The notes below the pieces were generated by a model. The model was given only the letters and a program-made list of their open reading frames with translations. It was not told the origin of the DNA and ran no database searches. The position numbers were made by a program, and so were the translations under genes. Source: Candidatus Solibacter sp. (GTDB taxonomy: Bacteria; Acidobacteriota; Terriglobia; Bryobacterales; Bryobacteraceae). From it: 13,065 nt of DNA. The DNA lies in assembly GCA_017883345.1 (NCBI GenBank), contig JADGNT010000047.1, positions 1 to 13,065 on the forward strand, in the 5' to 3' direction. Shown here in pieces: positions 7,049-13,065 of this stretch (position 1 is its first letter; each line of letters starts with the position of its first letter).

Positions 7049-7080
7049 GTGGGACAGACCAGCGCCTTTCGTGGTCTGTT
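7049..7080. repeat. Hairpin repeat, divergent third copy
   Basis: ACAGACCA (7054-7061) pairs with TGGTCTGT (7072-7079) around a 10-base loop. The left part, GTGGGACAGAC, and the inner CTTTCG match the 26-bp repeat at 9360-9385; the loop is longer and the outer arm differs. The 300 bp between the convergent CHAD and aminotransferase genes (6924-7222) contain this and the next two palindromes, and no gene that I can support. Confidence 0.6.
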
Positions 7081-7096
7081 TGATCTGGTAGCCTGT

Positions 7097-7115
7097 GGCG
7101 GGTTGGCAACCCGCC
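7097..7115. repeat. Palindrome between convergent genes
   Basis: GGCGGGTT (7097-7104) pairs perfectly with AACCCGCC (7108-7115), with a 3-base loop. It could stop transcription from both sides, but no T-tract follows on either strand, so it is better called a repeat than a proven terminator. Confidence 0.6.
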
Positions 7116-7152
7116 TGGAGCGCCGGGAAGCGGGTTACCCTCCGGGCCGCGC

Positions 7153-7169
7153 GCAGCTTACCAAGCTGC
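7153..7169. repeat. Palindrome between convergent genes
   Basis: GCAGCTT (7153-7159) pairs with AAGCTGC (7163-7169) around ACC: 7 bp perfect stem with the same 3-base-loop design as the palindrome 38 bases upstream, suggesting a related family of small intergenic hairpins. Confidence 0.55.
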
Positions 7170-7222
7170 CCCGCAATCGAACACTCCTACGCGGTCACAG
7201 TACCAGAGGGACGCGACGTTCG

Positions 7223-8344
7223 CTACACCGCCGGGGACAAGTGCGCCCGTGTTGCGGCCAAACGCAGCGCGACGGCAACTTCTTCCAGTTGGGAGCCGGT
7301 CATTTCCGGATAGATCGGCAACGCGAGCACCTGAGCGGCGGCCTGTTCGGCCACCGGGAAGGCGCCACGCCCATACCCAAGGTCGGCGTAGGCGGGTTGC
7401 AGATGCACCGGCACGGGATAGTGTATGCCGGTCTGGATTTCGTGCTGCTGCAATTCGGCGCGCCAGGCGTCGCGGTCCGCGCCGCGGATGGTGTAGACGT
7501 GGTAAACGTGGCGGCCGTAGGGCATGACTTCGGGCAGTCGCACGCCGCAATCTTCCAGAAGCTCGCCGTAGCGGGCGGCGTGAGCGCGCCGCGCTTCGGT
7601 CCACTTTTCCAGATGGCGCAGTTTAACGCGCAGAATGGCGCCCTGCATGCCCTCCATTCGATAGTTATAGCCCTTGAGCTCGTGAACGTATTTCCGCTCC
7701 GAGCCCCAGTCGCGCAGCAGGCGAATCTTGCGCGCATATGCCGCGTTGTTGGTGACTACCGCTCCGCCTTCGCCGCAGGCCCCGAGGTTCTTGCCCGGAT
7801 AGAAACTGAAGCAGCCCATCTCGCCGATGCTGCCCACGCGGCGCCCTTTGTACTCCGCGCCGTGCGACTGGGCCGCGTCCTCGATCACCACCAACCCGTG
7901 CCGGCGCGCGATATCCATGATGGGATCCATGTCGGCCGGTTGTCCGAAGAGATGCACCGGCAGGATCGCCCTGGTGCGCGGCGTGATGGCGGCCTCGATC
8001 CGCGTGACGTCCATATTGAACGAGGCTGGGTCGATATCCACAAAGACGGGCCTGGCGCCGGTATAGACGATGGCGGCGGCGGTGGCTATGAAGGTGAATG
8101 GCGAGGTGATCACTTCGTCGTCGGAACCGATGCCGGCGGCGAGCAAGGCAAGGTGCAGCGCGCTGGTGCCCGAATTCACGCCGACCGCTTCGGCGGCGCC
8201 GCAATACCCGGCGAACTCATTTTCAAACGCCGCCACCTCCGGCCCGAGGATGAACTGTGCGTTCTCCAGAACACGGATGACGGCTGCGTCAAGCTCGCTC
8301 TTAATGGTCCGATACTGGGCTTTGAGGTCTAAGACTGGAATCAT
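7223..8344 (-). CDS. DegT/DnrJ/EryC1/StrS family sugar aminotransferase
   Basis: The product is 373 residues, the usual length. It is a PLP-dependent fold type I enzyme that transfers an amino group, usually from glutamate, to a keto sugar nucleotide for amino-sugar components of surface glycans or secondary metabolites. It acts in the cytoplasm. Visible features are the N-terminal IPVLDLKAQY, the phosphate-binding NSGTSALHLAL (57-67), SPFTFIATAAAI (81-92), PVHLFGQPADMD (129-140), and IEDAAQSHGA with D156 for the PLP pyridine nitrogen. The internal aldimine lysine is K185 in CFSFYPGKNLGACGEGG, and HYPVPVHLQPAY (308-319) lies near the C-terminus. The start is ATG 8344 with a weak GAG six bases upstream. 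It lies 27 bp downstream of the secreted-protein gene on the same strand, so the two may be co-transcribed. The exact sugar is not determinable; QdtB/FdtB/DesV-type 3-aminotransferases are the nearest group I recall. Confidence 0.95.
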   Translation of the reverse strand: MIPVLDLKAQYRTIKSELDAAVIRVLENAQFILGPEVAAFENEFAGYCGAAEAVGVNSGTSALHLALLAAGIGSDDEVITSPFTFIATAAAIVYTGARPVFVDIDPASFNMDVTRIEAAITPRTRAILPVHLFGQPADMDPIMDIARRHGLVVIEDAAQSHGAEYKGRRVGSIGEMGCFSFYPGKNLGACGEGGAVVTNNAAYARKIRLLRDWGSERKYVHELKGYNYRMEGMQGAILRVKLRHLEKWTEARRAHAARYGELLEDCGVRLPEVMPYGRHVYHVYTIRGADRDAWRAELQQHEIQTGIHYPVPVHLQPAYADLGYGRGAFPVAEQAAAQVLALPIYPEMTGSQLEEVAVALRLAATRAHLSPAV

Positions 8345-8371
8345 GTTTATCTCACGGAGACTTGCCGCCGC

Positions 8372-9025
8372 TTACTGGGCGTTGTATCCGCAGACCTCCC
8401 AAGTTACCGCGCCCGAACTGAAGTTGGACGCGGCGCCATCCCCCAGGGGCCCAGATGCCTTGAAATTCAGCATCAGGTCGTAGGCCCCGGTAAGCTGCGG
8501 CGGATTCGGCCGTTGATACCAGAAGTTATCCGGAGCGGAGTCGCTCTTGAGGGGAAACAGCGGAACCGCGTCGGCCCCCAAATGCGCTCTTCCCACTCCC
8601 ACATCGAGGCTGCTTACGCTGTCCGATGAGAACCGCCGGATCTCCTGCACCAGCACATGATCGAACCGGAAACTGCCCGCGAGGCCGGTGAGCATAGGGA
8701 CTTCCTGTGAATTCGATGGTGCGGTCAGCGAACCCGCCACAACGGTTCCGCACCGGCACGAGGACAAGGGTCGATTGCCGGGCGGGCGGCGCAGTTGAAT
8801 CTGTGCCGCCACGTTTCCAACATCCGGGCGTGGTTTTGCGGATTGGCTGTCTGGTTCCGCCGCCGGGTCTTTGAACGGCGGCTCCATGACGGCCTTGGCA
8901 GCGGCGGGCGAGGTTCTGCCGGACGGAACCGGATCCGCGGCGGATGCGGAGGAAGCACACTGCACCGATCGGGACTGCGCGGAAACGACGATCGCGAACA
9001 GCAGCGGGAATAGCAGAAGTTTCAT
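8372..9025 (-). CDS. Secreted protein of unknown function
   Basis: The product is 217 residues. I do not recognise the family. The start is ATG 9025 (MKLLLFPLLFAIVVSAQS), chosen because it gives a clean signal peptide with likely cleavage after VSA and has GGGAAG 7 bases upstream. The frame is open for 28 more codons upstream, but those overlap the palindromic region and have no signal. The mature part begins with a low-complexity Ala/Pro/Ser linker (about 25-85), then a region with CRCG, TGLAGSFRFDHVLVQEIRRF, and LTGAYDLMLNF near the C-terminus, ending VCGYNAQ. The LTGAYDLMLNF segment weakly recalls soil-bacterial TIGR03435 proteins, but the rest does not convince me. Four cysteines remain after processing (VQC, CRC, VCG), compatible with disulfides in the periplasm. 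It precedes the aminotransferase by 27 bp on the same strand. Confidence 0.75.
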   Translation of the reverse strand: MKLLLFPLLFAIVVSAQSRSVQCASSASAADPVPSGRTSPAAAKAVMEPPFKDPAAEPDSQSAKPRPDVGNVAAQIQLRRPPGNRPLSSCRCGTVVAGSLTAPSNSQEVPMLTGLAGSFRFDHVLVQEIRRFSSDSVSSLDVGVGRAHLGADAVPLFPLKSDSAPDNFWYQRPNPPQLTGAYDLMLNFKASGPLGDGAASNFSSGAVTWEVCGYNAQ

Positions 9026-9037
9026 AGGCGGTCTTCC

Positions 9038-9051
9038 CGAGAGGACTCTCG
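9038..9051. promoter_or_regulatory. Short dyad, possible operator
   Basis: CGAGAG (9038-9043) and CTCTCG (9046-9051) form a perfect inverted repeat 13 bases upstream of the secreted-protein ATG on the minus strand. A CATAAT-like -10 lies at 9066-9071 on the same strand. The dyad would lie in the 5' untranslated leader, so it could be an operator or a small mRNA hairpin. Evidence is only the symmetry. Confidence 0.25.
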
Positions 9052-9084
9052 TCCGGCTCACTCCAATTATGGAACGCCGCGGTT

Positions 9085-9328
9085 GGCAGGCGAAAGCGCC
9101 CAATGCCACTTACTTTGGCCGTTATTGGGCACCTGCATTAATTGTGGGGTGGACGCCCGCGTCCGCAGCCGGCCCCCTGGCCGGCTTATCGCGGGTGGCA
9201 AGTACCCGATTCTTCGAGCGAAGAGCGGGTCCAGGGGGACCCGCGCGGACCAGGGGGTCTGCCCCACCAATGCTGCAGCATTCCCGCATGTTGGCCAAAG
9301 TAAGTGGCGTTGGGCGAAAGCGCCTGCC
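9085..9328. mobile_element. MITE-like palindromic element with 36-bp terminal inverted repeats
   Basis: Bases 9085-9120 and 9293-9328 are inverted copies, matching at 31 of 36 positions by my count. Four of the five mismatches come from an inner hairpin (GGCG-AAAG-CGCC type) lying in opposite orientation. The 172-bp centre has no gene but holds further perfect palindromes: GGACGC/GCGTCC (9151-9164), GCCGGCC/GGCCGGC (9168-9185) and GCGGGTCC/GGACCCGC (9225-9244). Size, terminal repeats and lack of coding suggest a non-autonomous element or a composite of REP-like hairpins. No target-site duplication is obvious. Confidence 0.55.
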
Positions 9329-9359
9329 GCACAGAGCACGCAAGGCCTTGTGCACCAGG

Positions 9360-9385
9360 GTGGGACAGACGCTTTCGTCTGTCAA
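9360..9385. repeat. 26-bp hairpin repeat (copy 2)
   Basis: GACAGACG (9364-9371), a 4-base CTTT loop, and CGTCTGTC (9376-9383). The full 26 bases are the exact reverse complement of 548-573. It lies 32 bp beyond the MITE-like element, within the 462-bp divergent intergenic region (9026-9487). Confidence 0.85.
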
Positions 9386-9475
9386 GCGCCGGGTCTCAGT
9401 GTTTTTTTTCGCAGCATCTAAGGGAGCGGTCGCCGGCAGTCCGGTTAAGCACTGTAAAATGGTTGCGTTCGTCCC

Positions 9476-9482
9476 AAGGGGG
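9476..9482 (+). promoter_or_regulatory. Strong ribosome binding site supporting a TTG start
   Basis: AAGGGGG lies 5 bases before TTG 9488. There is no ATG or GTG suitably placed before the FAD-binding strand, so this site decides the start of the GMC gene. A TAAAAT (9455-9460) could be its -10, but no convincing -35 is seen. Confidence 0.65.
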
Positions 9483-9487
9483 TTCCA

Positions 9488-11176
9488 TTGCCGCAGGTCA
9501 AAGCCAGTCCGAAAAGTTACGACGTGATCGTGGTCGGTTCCGGAGCCGGCGGCGGCATCGCCGCCCACGTGCTCACGCTCTCTGGCGCCAAAGTCTGCAT
9601 GCTGGAAGCCGGCGGCGATTACAACACCGCCAGGCAGAGCGACATGTTCAAGTGGAACTACGACGCTCCGCACCGCGCCGCCGGCACCAGGGAGAAGCCC
9701 TTCGGCCACTACGACGCCACCCTGGTGGGCGGCTGGGAGGTCCCCGGCGAACCCTACACCACCGGCCCCGGCAGCGAATTCATGTGGTACCGCGCGCGCA
9801 TGCTGGGCGGGCGCACCAACCACTACGGCCGCATCTCCCTCCGCATGGGCCCCTACGATTTCAAGCCCTACAGCCGCGATGGCAAAGGCTTCGACTGGCC
9901 CATCACCTACGACGACCTCGCGCCCTACTACGACAAGGCCGAGGAACTGATCGGCGTCTTCGGCAGCCAGGAAGGCCTGGAAAACACCCCCGACGGGCGC
10001 TTCCAGCCCGCGCCCGCGCCGCGCGCTCACGAGCGCATCATCAAGCAGGTCTCCGACAAGCTCAAGATTCCTTGCATCCCCTCGCGCCTCGCCATCCTCA
10101 CCAGGCCGCTCCACGGCCGGCCCGCCTGCCACTATTGCTCCGAGTGCGGGCGCGCCTGCGCGGTCAACGCCAACTTCGCTTCCCCCGGCGTCCACATCGC
10201 GCCCGCCCTGAAGACCGGGAACCTCGAGGTCCGCACCGGCGCCATGTGCCGCGAAGTGATGGTCGGCCCCGATGGCCGGGCCACCGGCGTCTCCTACATC
10301 GACACCAAGACGCGCCGCGAAGTTACGGTCAACGCGCGTGTCGTCGTGCTCGCCGCCAGTTGCTGCGAAACCGCGCGCATCATGCTCAACTCCAAATCCA
10401 GCCTGTTCCCCAATGGCATCGCCAACTCCACGGGCATGGTCGGCAAGTACATCATGGACACGGTTGGCTCCTCGGTCAGCGGCTACCTGCCGATTCTCGA
10501 AGATCTCCCGCCGGCCAACGACGATGGGGTTGGCGGCATGCACATGTACATGCCCTGGTGGCTCTACCAACAGCAGAAGGCCGGTAAAATGCCCTTCTCG
10601 CGCGGCTATCACATCGAAATCGGCGGCGGACGCGGCATGCCCGGCGCGGGCATTTTCGGCGGATCGCACAACATCCTCGGCGGCGGATACGGCAAGGACT
10701 TCAAGCGCGACGTCCGCAAAATGTACGGCGCCAATGTCCATTTCGCCGGCCGCGGCGAAATGATCCCCAACGAGCGGAGCTACTGCGAAATCGATCCCAA
10801 CGTAGTCGATCAGTGGGGCATCCCCGTGCTGCGCTTCCACTTCAAGTGGAGCCAGGACGAAATCCTGCAAGCCAAACACATGCAGGACACGTTCCAGGAA
10901 ATCATCACGGCCGCCGGCGGCAGAGTTACCTCGGTGGGCGGCATTTCCCGCGGCGGCGAAATCATCCACGAGGTGGGCGCCACCAAAATGGGCGACAGTC
11001 CGAAGACCAGCGTGCTCAACCAGTGGTGCCAGGCGTGGGACTGCAAAAACCTGTTCATCACCGACGCCGCGCCCTTCGCCAGCAACGCCGATAAGAACCC
11101 GACGCTCTCCATCACCGCGCTCGGCTGGCGCACCAGCGACTACATCGCCGACCAGATCAAGAAACGGAATCTCTAG
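9488..11176 (+). CDS. GMC-family FAD-dependent oxidoreductase (dehydrogenase large subunit)
   Basis: The product is 562 residues. It oxidises an alcohol or sugar hydroxyl with FAD as cofactor and probably passes electrons to a membrane carrier rather than to oxygen. The N-terminal Rossmann motif is DVIVVGSGAGGG (12-23) with E40 at the end of the second strand for the ribose. A cysteine cluster, C214-x2-C217-x2-C220-x3-C224 (CHYCSECGRAC), lies where related dehydrogenases carry an iron-sulfur cluster or structural cysteines. The C-terminal GMC domain has IIHEVGATKMG with the catalytic His494, LFITDAAPF, and NPTLSITAL with the partner Asn537. There is no signal peptide of its own. The start is TTG 9488 with a strong AAGGGGG. 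The subunit-3-like gene follows after 24 bp. This matches the alpha subunit of gluconate/glucose/fructose dehydrogenases, in which a Tat-targeted small subunit carries the catalytic one across the membrane. The substrate cannot be read; no cytochrome c subunit is encoded next to it. Confidence 0.92.
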   Translation: MPQVKASPKSYDVIVVGSGAGGGIAAHVLTLSGAKVCMLEAGGDYNTARQSDMFKWNYDAPHRAAGTREKPFGHYDATLVGGWEVPGEPYTTGPGSEFMWYRARMLGGRTNHYGRISLRMGPYDFKPYSRDGKGFDWPITYDDLAPYYDKAEELIGVFGSQEGLENTPDGRFQPAPAPRAHERIIKQVSDKLKIPCIPSRLAILTRPLHGRPACHYCSECGRACAVNANFASPGVHIAPALKTGNLEVRTGAMCREVMVGPDGRATGVSYIDTKTRREVTVNARVVVLAASCCETARIMLNSKSSLFPNGIANSTGMVGKYIMDTVGSSVSGYLPILEDLPPANDDGVGGMHMYMPWWLYQQQKAGKMPFSRGYHIEIGGGRGMPGAGIFGGSHNILGGGYGKDFKRDVRKMYGANVHFAGRGEMIPNERSYCEIDPNVVDQWGIPVLRFHFKWSQDEILQAKHMQDTFQEIITAAGGRVTSVGGISRGGEIIHEVGATKMGDSPKTSVLNQWCQAWDCKNLFITDAAPFASNADKNPTLSITALGWRTSDYIADQIKKRNL

Positions 11177-11200
11177 GAGCAAGCCCCTTTAGGAGTAAAC

Positions 11201-11839
11201 ATGGACGTCACCCGCCGCAATCTCATCCACATTTTGGGCATCGCGCCCGCCGCCGCGGCCGCGCAGACGCAGGCCGAGCACGCCCACGCCGCGCCGCCCG
11301 CGCCCGCCAAGAAGGCGTATCAGCGGAAGGTTTTCAACGACCACCAGTGGCGCACCGTGCAGGTGCTCTGCGATCTCATCATCCCCGCCGACGAGCACTC
11401 TGGCAGCGCCACCGCCGCCGGCGTCCCCGAGTTCATCGACGATTGGCTCGACTTCCGCACCCGCGAGGATGGCAACCAGGACCTCGCGGCCGGAGTGCTC
11501 GGCGGACTCGCCTGGCTGGACCTGGAAGCGACGCGCGTCTTTCAGCAGGATTTCGCCGCCGCCACGCCCGACCAACAGAAACAGCTACTCGACCGCATCG
11601 CCTGGCCCGCCCGTGCCGCCGCCAGCGACCGCCGCTGGGCCGCCTTCTTCACCCGCTTCCGCGATCTCACGGTCTCTGGCTTCTTCTCCAGCAAGATGGG
11701 CGTCGCGGACCTGCCCTACCTCGGCAACAAGGCCGTCGCCGAATGGAAGGGCTGCGACCCGAAGGTCTGGGCCGCGATCGAAGAGCGCATGAAGAACGGC
11801 TATAAAGGACTCGGCGGCGAAGTCAAGCCCTGGGAATGA
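11201..11839 (+). CDS. Gluconate 2-dehydrogenase subunit 3-like protein, Tat-exported
   Basis: The product is 212 residues, small subunit of a periplasmic GMC dehydrogenase. AGGAG lies 5 bases before ATG 11201. The N-terminus, MDVTRRNLIHILGIAPAAA, has a twin arginine followed by a weakly hydrophobic stretch and alanines, as in Tat signals. An Ala/Pro/His-rich linker leads to the domain from about residue 44 (FNDHQWRTVQVLCDLIIPAD), the characteristic beginning of this family. It continues with GVPEFIDDWLDFR and FFSSKMGVADLPYLGNK, and ends GYKGLGGEVKPWE. In the known systems this subunit is needed for maturation and export of the FAD subunit, not for catalysis. The 24-bp spacing behind the GMC gene fits an operon. 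Gene order here is large then small, unlike the small-large-cytochrome order I recall for the Burkholderia glucose dehydrogenase. The next gene lies on the other strand. Confidence 0.87.
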   Translation: MDVTRRNLIHILGIAPAAAAAQTQAEHAHAAPPAPAKKAYQRKVFNDHQWRTVQVLCDLIIPADEHSGSATAAGVPEFIDDWLDFRTREDGNQDLAAGVLGGLAWLDLEATRVFQQDFAAATPDQQKQLLDRIAWPARAAASDRRWAAFFTRFRDLTVSGFFSSKMGVADLPYLGNKAVAEWKGCDPKVWAAIEERMKNGYKGLGGEVKPWE

Positions 11840-11900
11840 GTTAACGGGAGTGAAAAGGCCGCCGCCAGTGCTATCCGCCCTATGGATGTGTTGGAAGGCA

Positions 11901-13065
11901 TCAACCGGCGGGCTGGCTAGCTTGCGGCTGTGCTTCTAGACGCATCAGTAACTCGGCAGTGGCAGCCGTGTTGGTGTGGTTCTCGCCAAGGACCTCTCGC
12001 CTGCCGAGGAGACATTTTCGAAGCAGTCGAATGGCGTCTTCGCGATCACCAGCCTCGAATAAGAGGACTGCCAAATTGTTCATCGACGTCAGCGTGTCCG
12101 GGTGCTTGTCGCCCAGCACACGCCTGCTCACCTCCAGCACCTGCTCATGCAGCCGCCGCGCCCCTCCGTGATCGCCTTGTGCCCCGAGTATCTCGGCCAG
12201 ATTGTTCATCGACCTTAGAGTGGTCGGGTGCTCCTCGCCCAGCACGTGCCTGCTCACCTCCAGCACCCGCTCCTGGAGTCGCCGTGCCCCCGCATTATCA
12301 CCTTGCACTCTGAGTGTCGCCGCCAGATTGTTCATCGGCGCCAGTGTGTCCGGGTGCTCCTCGCCCAGCACGCGCGTGCTCACCTCCAGCACCCGCTCCT
12401 GGAGCCGTCGTGCCCCCGCGTGATCGCCTTGGGCCGATTGTGTCAGCGCAAGATTGTTCATCGACCTCAATGTGTCCGGGTGCTCCTCGCCCAGCACGCG
12501 CGTGCTGACCTCCACAACCTGCTGATGGAGCCGCCCCGCCCCTGCGTGATCGCCTTGTGCCTTGAGAATCTCGGCCAGATTGTTCATCGATCTCAGCGTG
12601 GTCGGGTGCTTCTCACCCAGCACTCGTGTGTTCACATTCAGCACCCGCTCCTGGAGTCGCCGTGCCCCCGCGAGATCGCCCTGTGCCCACAGTGTCAGCG
12701 CCAGATTGTTCATCGCCGTCAGCGTGTCCTGGTGTTCCTCGCCCAGCACGCGGGCAGTCACCTCCAACACCCGCTCCTGGAGCCGTCGCGCGCCCACGAG
12801 GTCGCCTTGCGCCCACATTGTCTCGGCCAGATCGCTCATCGACTTAAGCGTAGATGGGTGCTCTTCGCCCAGCAAACGCACTTTAACCTCCAGCACCCTC
12901 TCCTGAAGCCGCTGCGCCGCCGCAAAGTCTCCTTGGTCGCTCAGAAGATCGGCTAGTCCCTGGTTAAGCGAGAGCACGTCGAGATCCTCCGGGCCCCGCG
13001 TCGAGCCAAGATCCTGGAGCTTGCGCTCCAATTCCCCCCGGGCATCGGGCATGCGCACCAGGATG
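11901..13065 (-). CDS. TPR-repeat protein, C-terminal part, runs off the right edge
   Basis: The frame is open from the right edge (ATC CTG GTG CGC ATG at 13064-13050) to TGA 11903-11901, about 387 codons. The start is not certain: GTG 13058 or ATG 13052 could begin it, but no stop precedes them in the window. After about 25 residues come eight or nine TPR units of exactly 42 residues, of the kinesin-light-chain-like type (TPR_10/TPR_12), each with a core such as RVLGEEHPDTLRSMNNLA and AQGDHAGARRLQERVLEV. The units are nearly identical, and the last diverges (GENHTNTAATAELL), capping the array before a short QASQPAG tail. Such arrays form a superhelix binding a protein partner. In bacteria they are common at the C-terminus of NB-ARC/STAND ATPases, CHAT proteases or kinases, and the missing N-terminal part would decide this. 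It is convergent with the dehydrogenase operon across 61 bp. Confidence 0.88.
   Translation of the reverse strand, partial: ILVRMPDARGELERKLQDLGSTRGPEDLDVLSLNQGLADLLSDQGDFAAAQRLQERVLEVKVRLLGEEHPSTLKSMSDLAETMWAQGDLVGARRLQERVLEVTARVLGEEHQDTLTAMNNLALTLWAQGDLAGARRLQERVLNVNTRVLGEKHPTTLRSMNNLAEILKAQGDHAGAGRLHQQVVEVSTRVLGEEHPDTLRSMNNLALTQSAQGDHAGARRLQERVLEVSTRVLGEEHPDTLAPMNNLAATLRVQGDNAGARRLQERVLEVSRHVLGEEHPTTLRSMNNLAEILGAQGDHGGARRLHEQVLEVSRRVLGDKHPDTLTSMNNLAVLLFEAGDREDAIRLLRKCLLGRREVLGENHTNTAATAELLMRLEAQPQASQPAG
11990..12960 (-). repeat. 126-bp tandem repeat array encoding the TPR units
   Basis: The segment that reads ATTGTTCATCG on the plus strand, or a close variant, starts at 12075, 12201, 12327, 12453, 12579, 12705 and 12831: exactly 126 bp apart, with no indel across seven copies. 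The conservation extends to synonymous positions, suggesting recent duplication or gene conversion. Boundaries are approximate. Confidence 0.85.

Noticed and set aside
6830..8332. A 500-codon open frame on the plus strand
   Set aside because: It runs antisense through the aminotransferase and through the palindrome cluster; no recognisable motif.
8372..9109. A longer secreted-protein frame starting at 9109
   Set aside because: The extra 28 residues overlap the palindromic element and would place the signal core inside the protein; ATG 9025 has a signal peptide and a spaced GGGAAG.
9360..9409. Rho-independent terminator: hairpin followed by eight T at 9402-9409
   Set aside because: The T-run begins 17 bases after the hairpin instead of directly after it, and no plus-strand gene reads into it.
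9122..11182. A 686-codon open frame on the minus strand
   Set aside because: It is antisense to the GMC oxidoreductase, which has clear FAD and catalytic motifs. The antisense product is a Gly/Val/Ala/His-rich shadow typical of high-GC genes.
11990..12960. CRISPR-like or satellite array
   Set aside because: The 126-bp period codes for uninterrupted 42-residue TPR units in one frame; there is no repeat-spacer pattern.

Overview
The window is GC-rich bacterial DNA that most resembles the Acidobacteriota, order Bryobacterales (Candidatus Solibacter-like). This rests on three things: an Oar-type TonB-dependent receptor with an N-terminal carboxypeptidase-regulatory domain, a GMC oxidoreductase paired with a gluconate-2-dehydrogenase-subunit-3-like protein, and intergenic hairpin repeats whose translation gives the peptide TDESVCPT, which I recall as a recurrent spurious peptide in that group. 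This is recognition from memory, not a search result.

Layout. Positions 1-444 (minus) hold the N-terminal part of a glycosyltransferase that runs off the left edge. It is divergent from a 1055-residue outer-membrane receptor (518-3685, plus), with a good sigma70-like promoter between them. A short signal-peptide-like ORF (3704-3817) follows, then about 650 bp without a convincing protein gene (about 3820-4470). That stretch is dense in stem-loops and, on the minus strand, resembles the leader of a group II intron-type element that has lost its reverse transcriptase. A polyphosphate module comes next: a Ppx/GppA phosphatase with a C-terminal HD domain (4509-6044), overlapping by 4 bp a CHAD (polyphosphate-binding) protein. 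The CHAD protein is split into two coupled reading frames (6041-6448 and 6450-6923). A 300-bp hairpin-rich gap separates these from two minus-strand genes: a secreted protein of unknown function (9025-8372) and a sugar aminotransferase of the DegT/DnrJ/EryC1/StrS family (8344-7223).

Positions 9026-9487, between divergent genes, are packed with palindromes. They include a 244-bp element with 36-bp terminal inverted repeats and a 26-bp hairpin repeat found as an exact inverted copy inside the 5' end of the receptor gene. A FAD-dependent GMC dehydrogenase with a four-cysteine cluster (9488-11176) and its Tat-exported small subunit (11201-11839) form a two-gene operon, with no cytochrome subunit visible. 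The right end (13065-11901, minus) is the C-terminal part of a TPR protein made of 42-residue units, seen in the DNA as an exact 126-bp period.

Working together: the phosphatase and CHAD halves probably act in polyphosphate turnover. The GMC and subunit 3 probably form a periplasmic sugar or alcohol dehydrogenase exported as a complex. The glycosyltransferase and aminotransferase point to surface-polysaccharide chemistry but are not adjacent. The most unusual points are the split CHAD gene with a well-placed internal ribosome binding site, the palindromic repeat built into a receptor start region, the MITE-like composite, and the intron-like structured relic.
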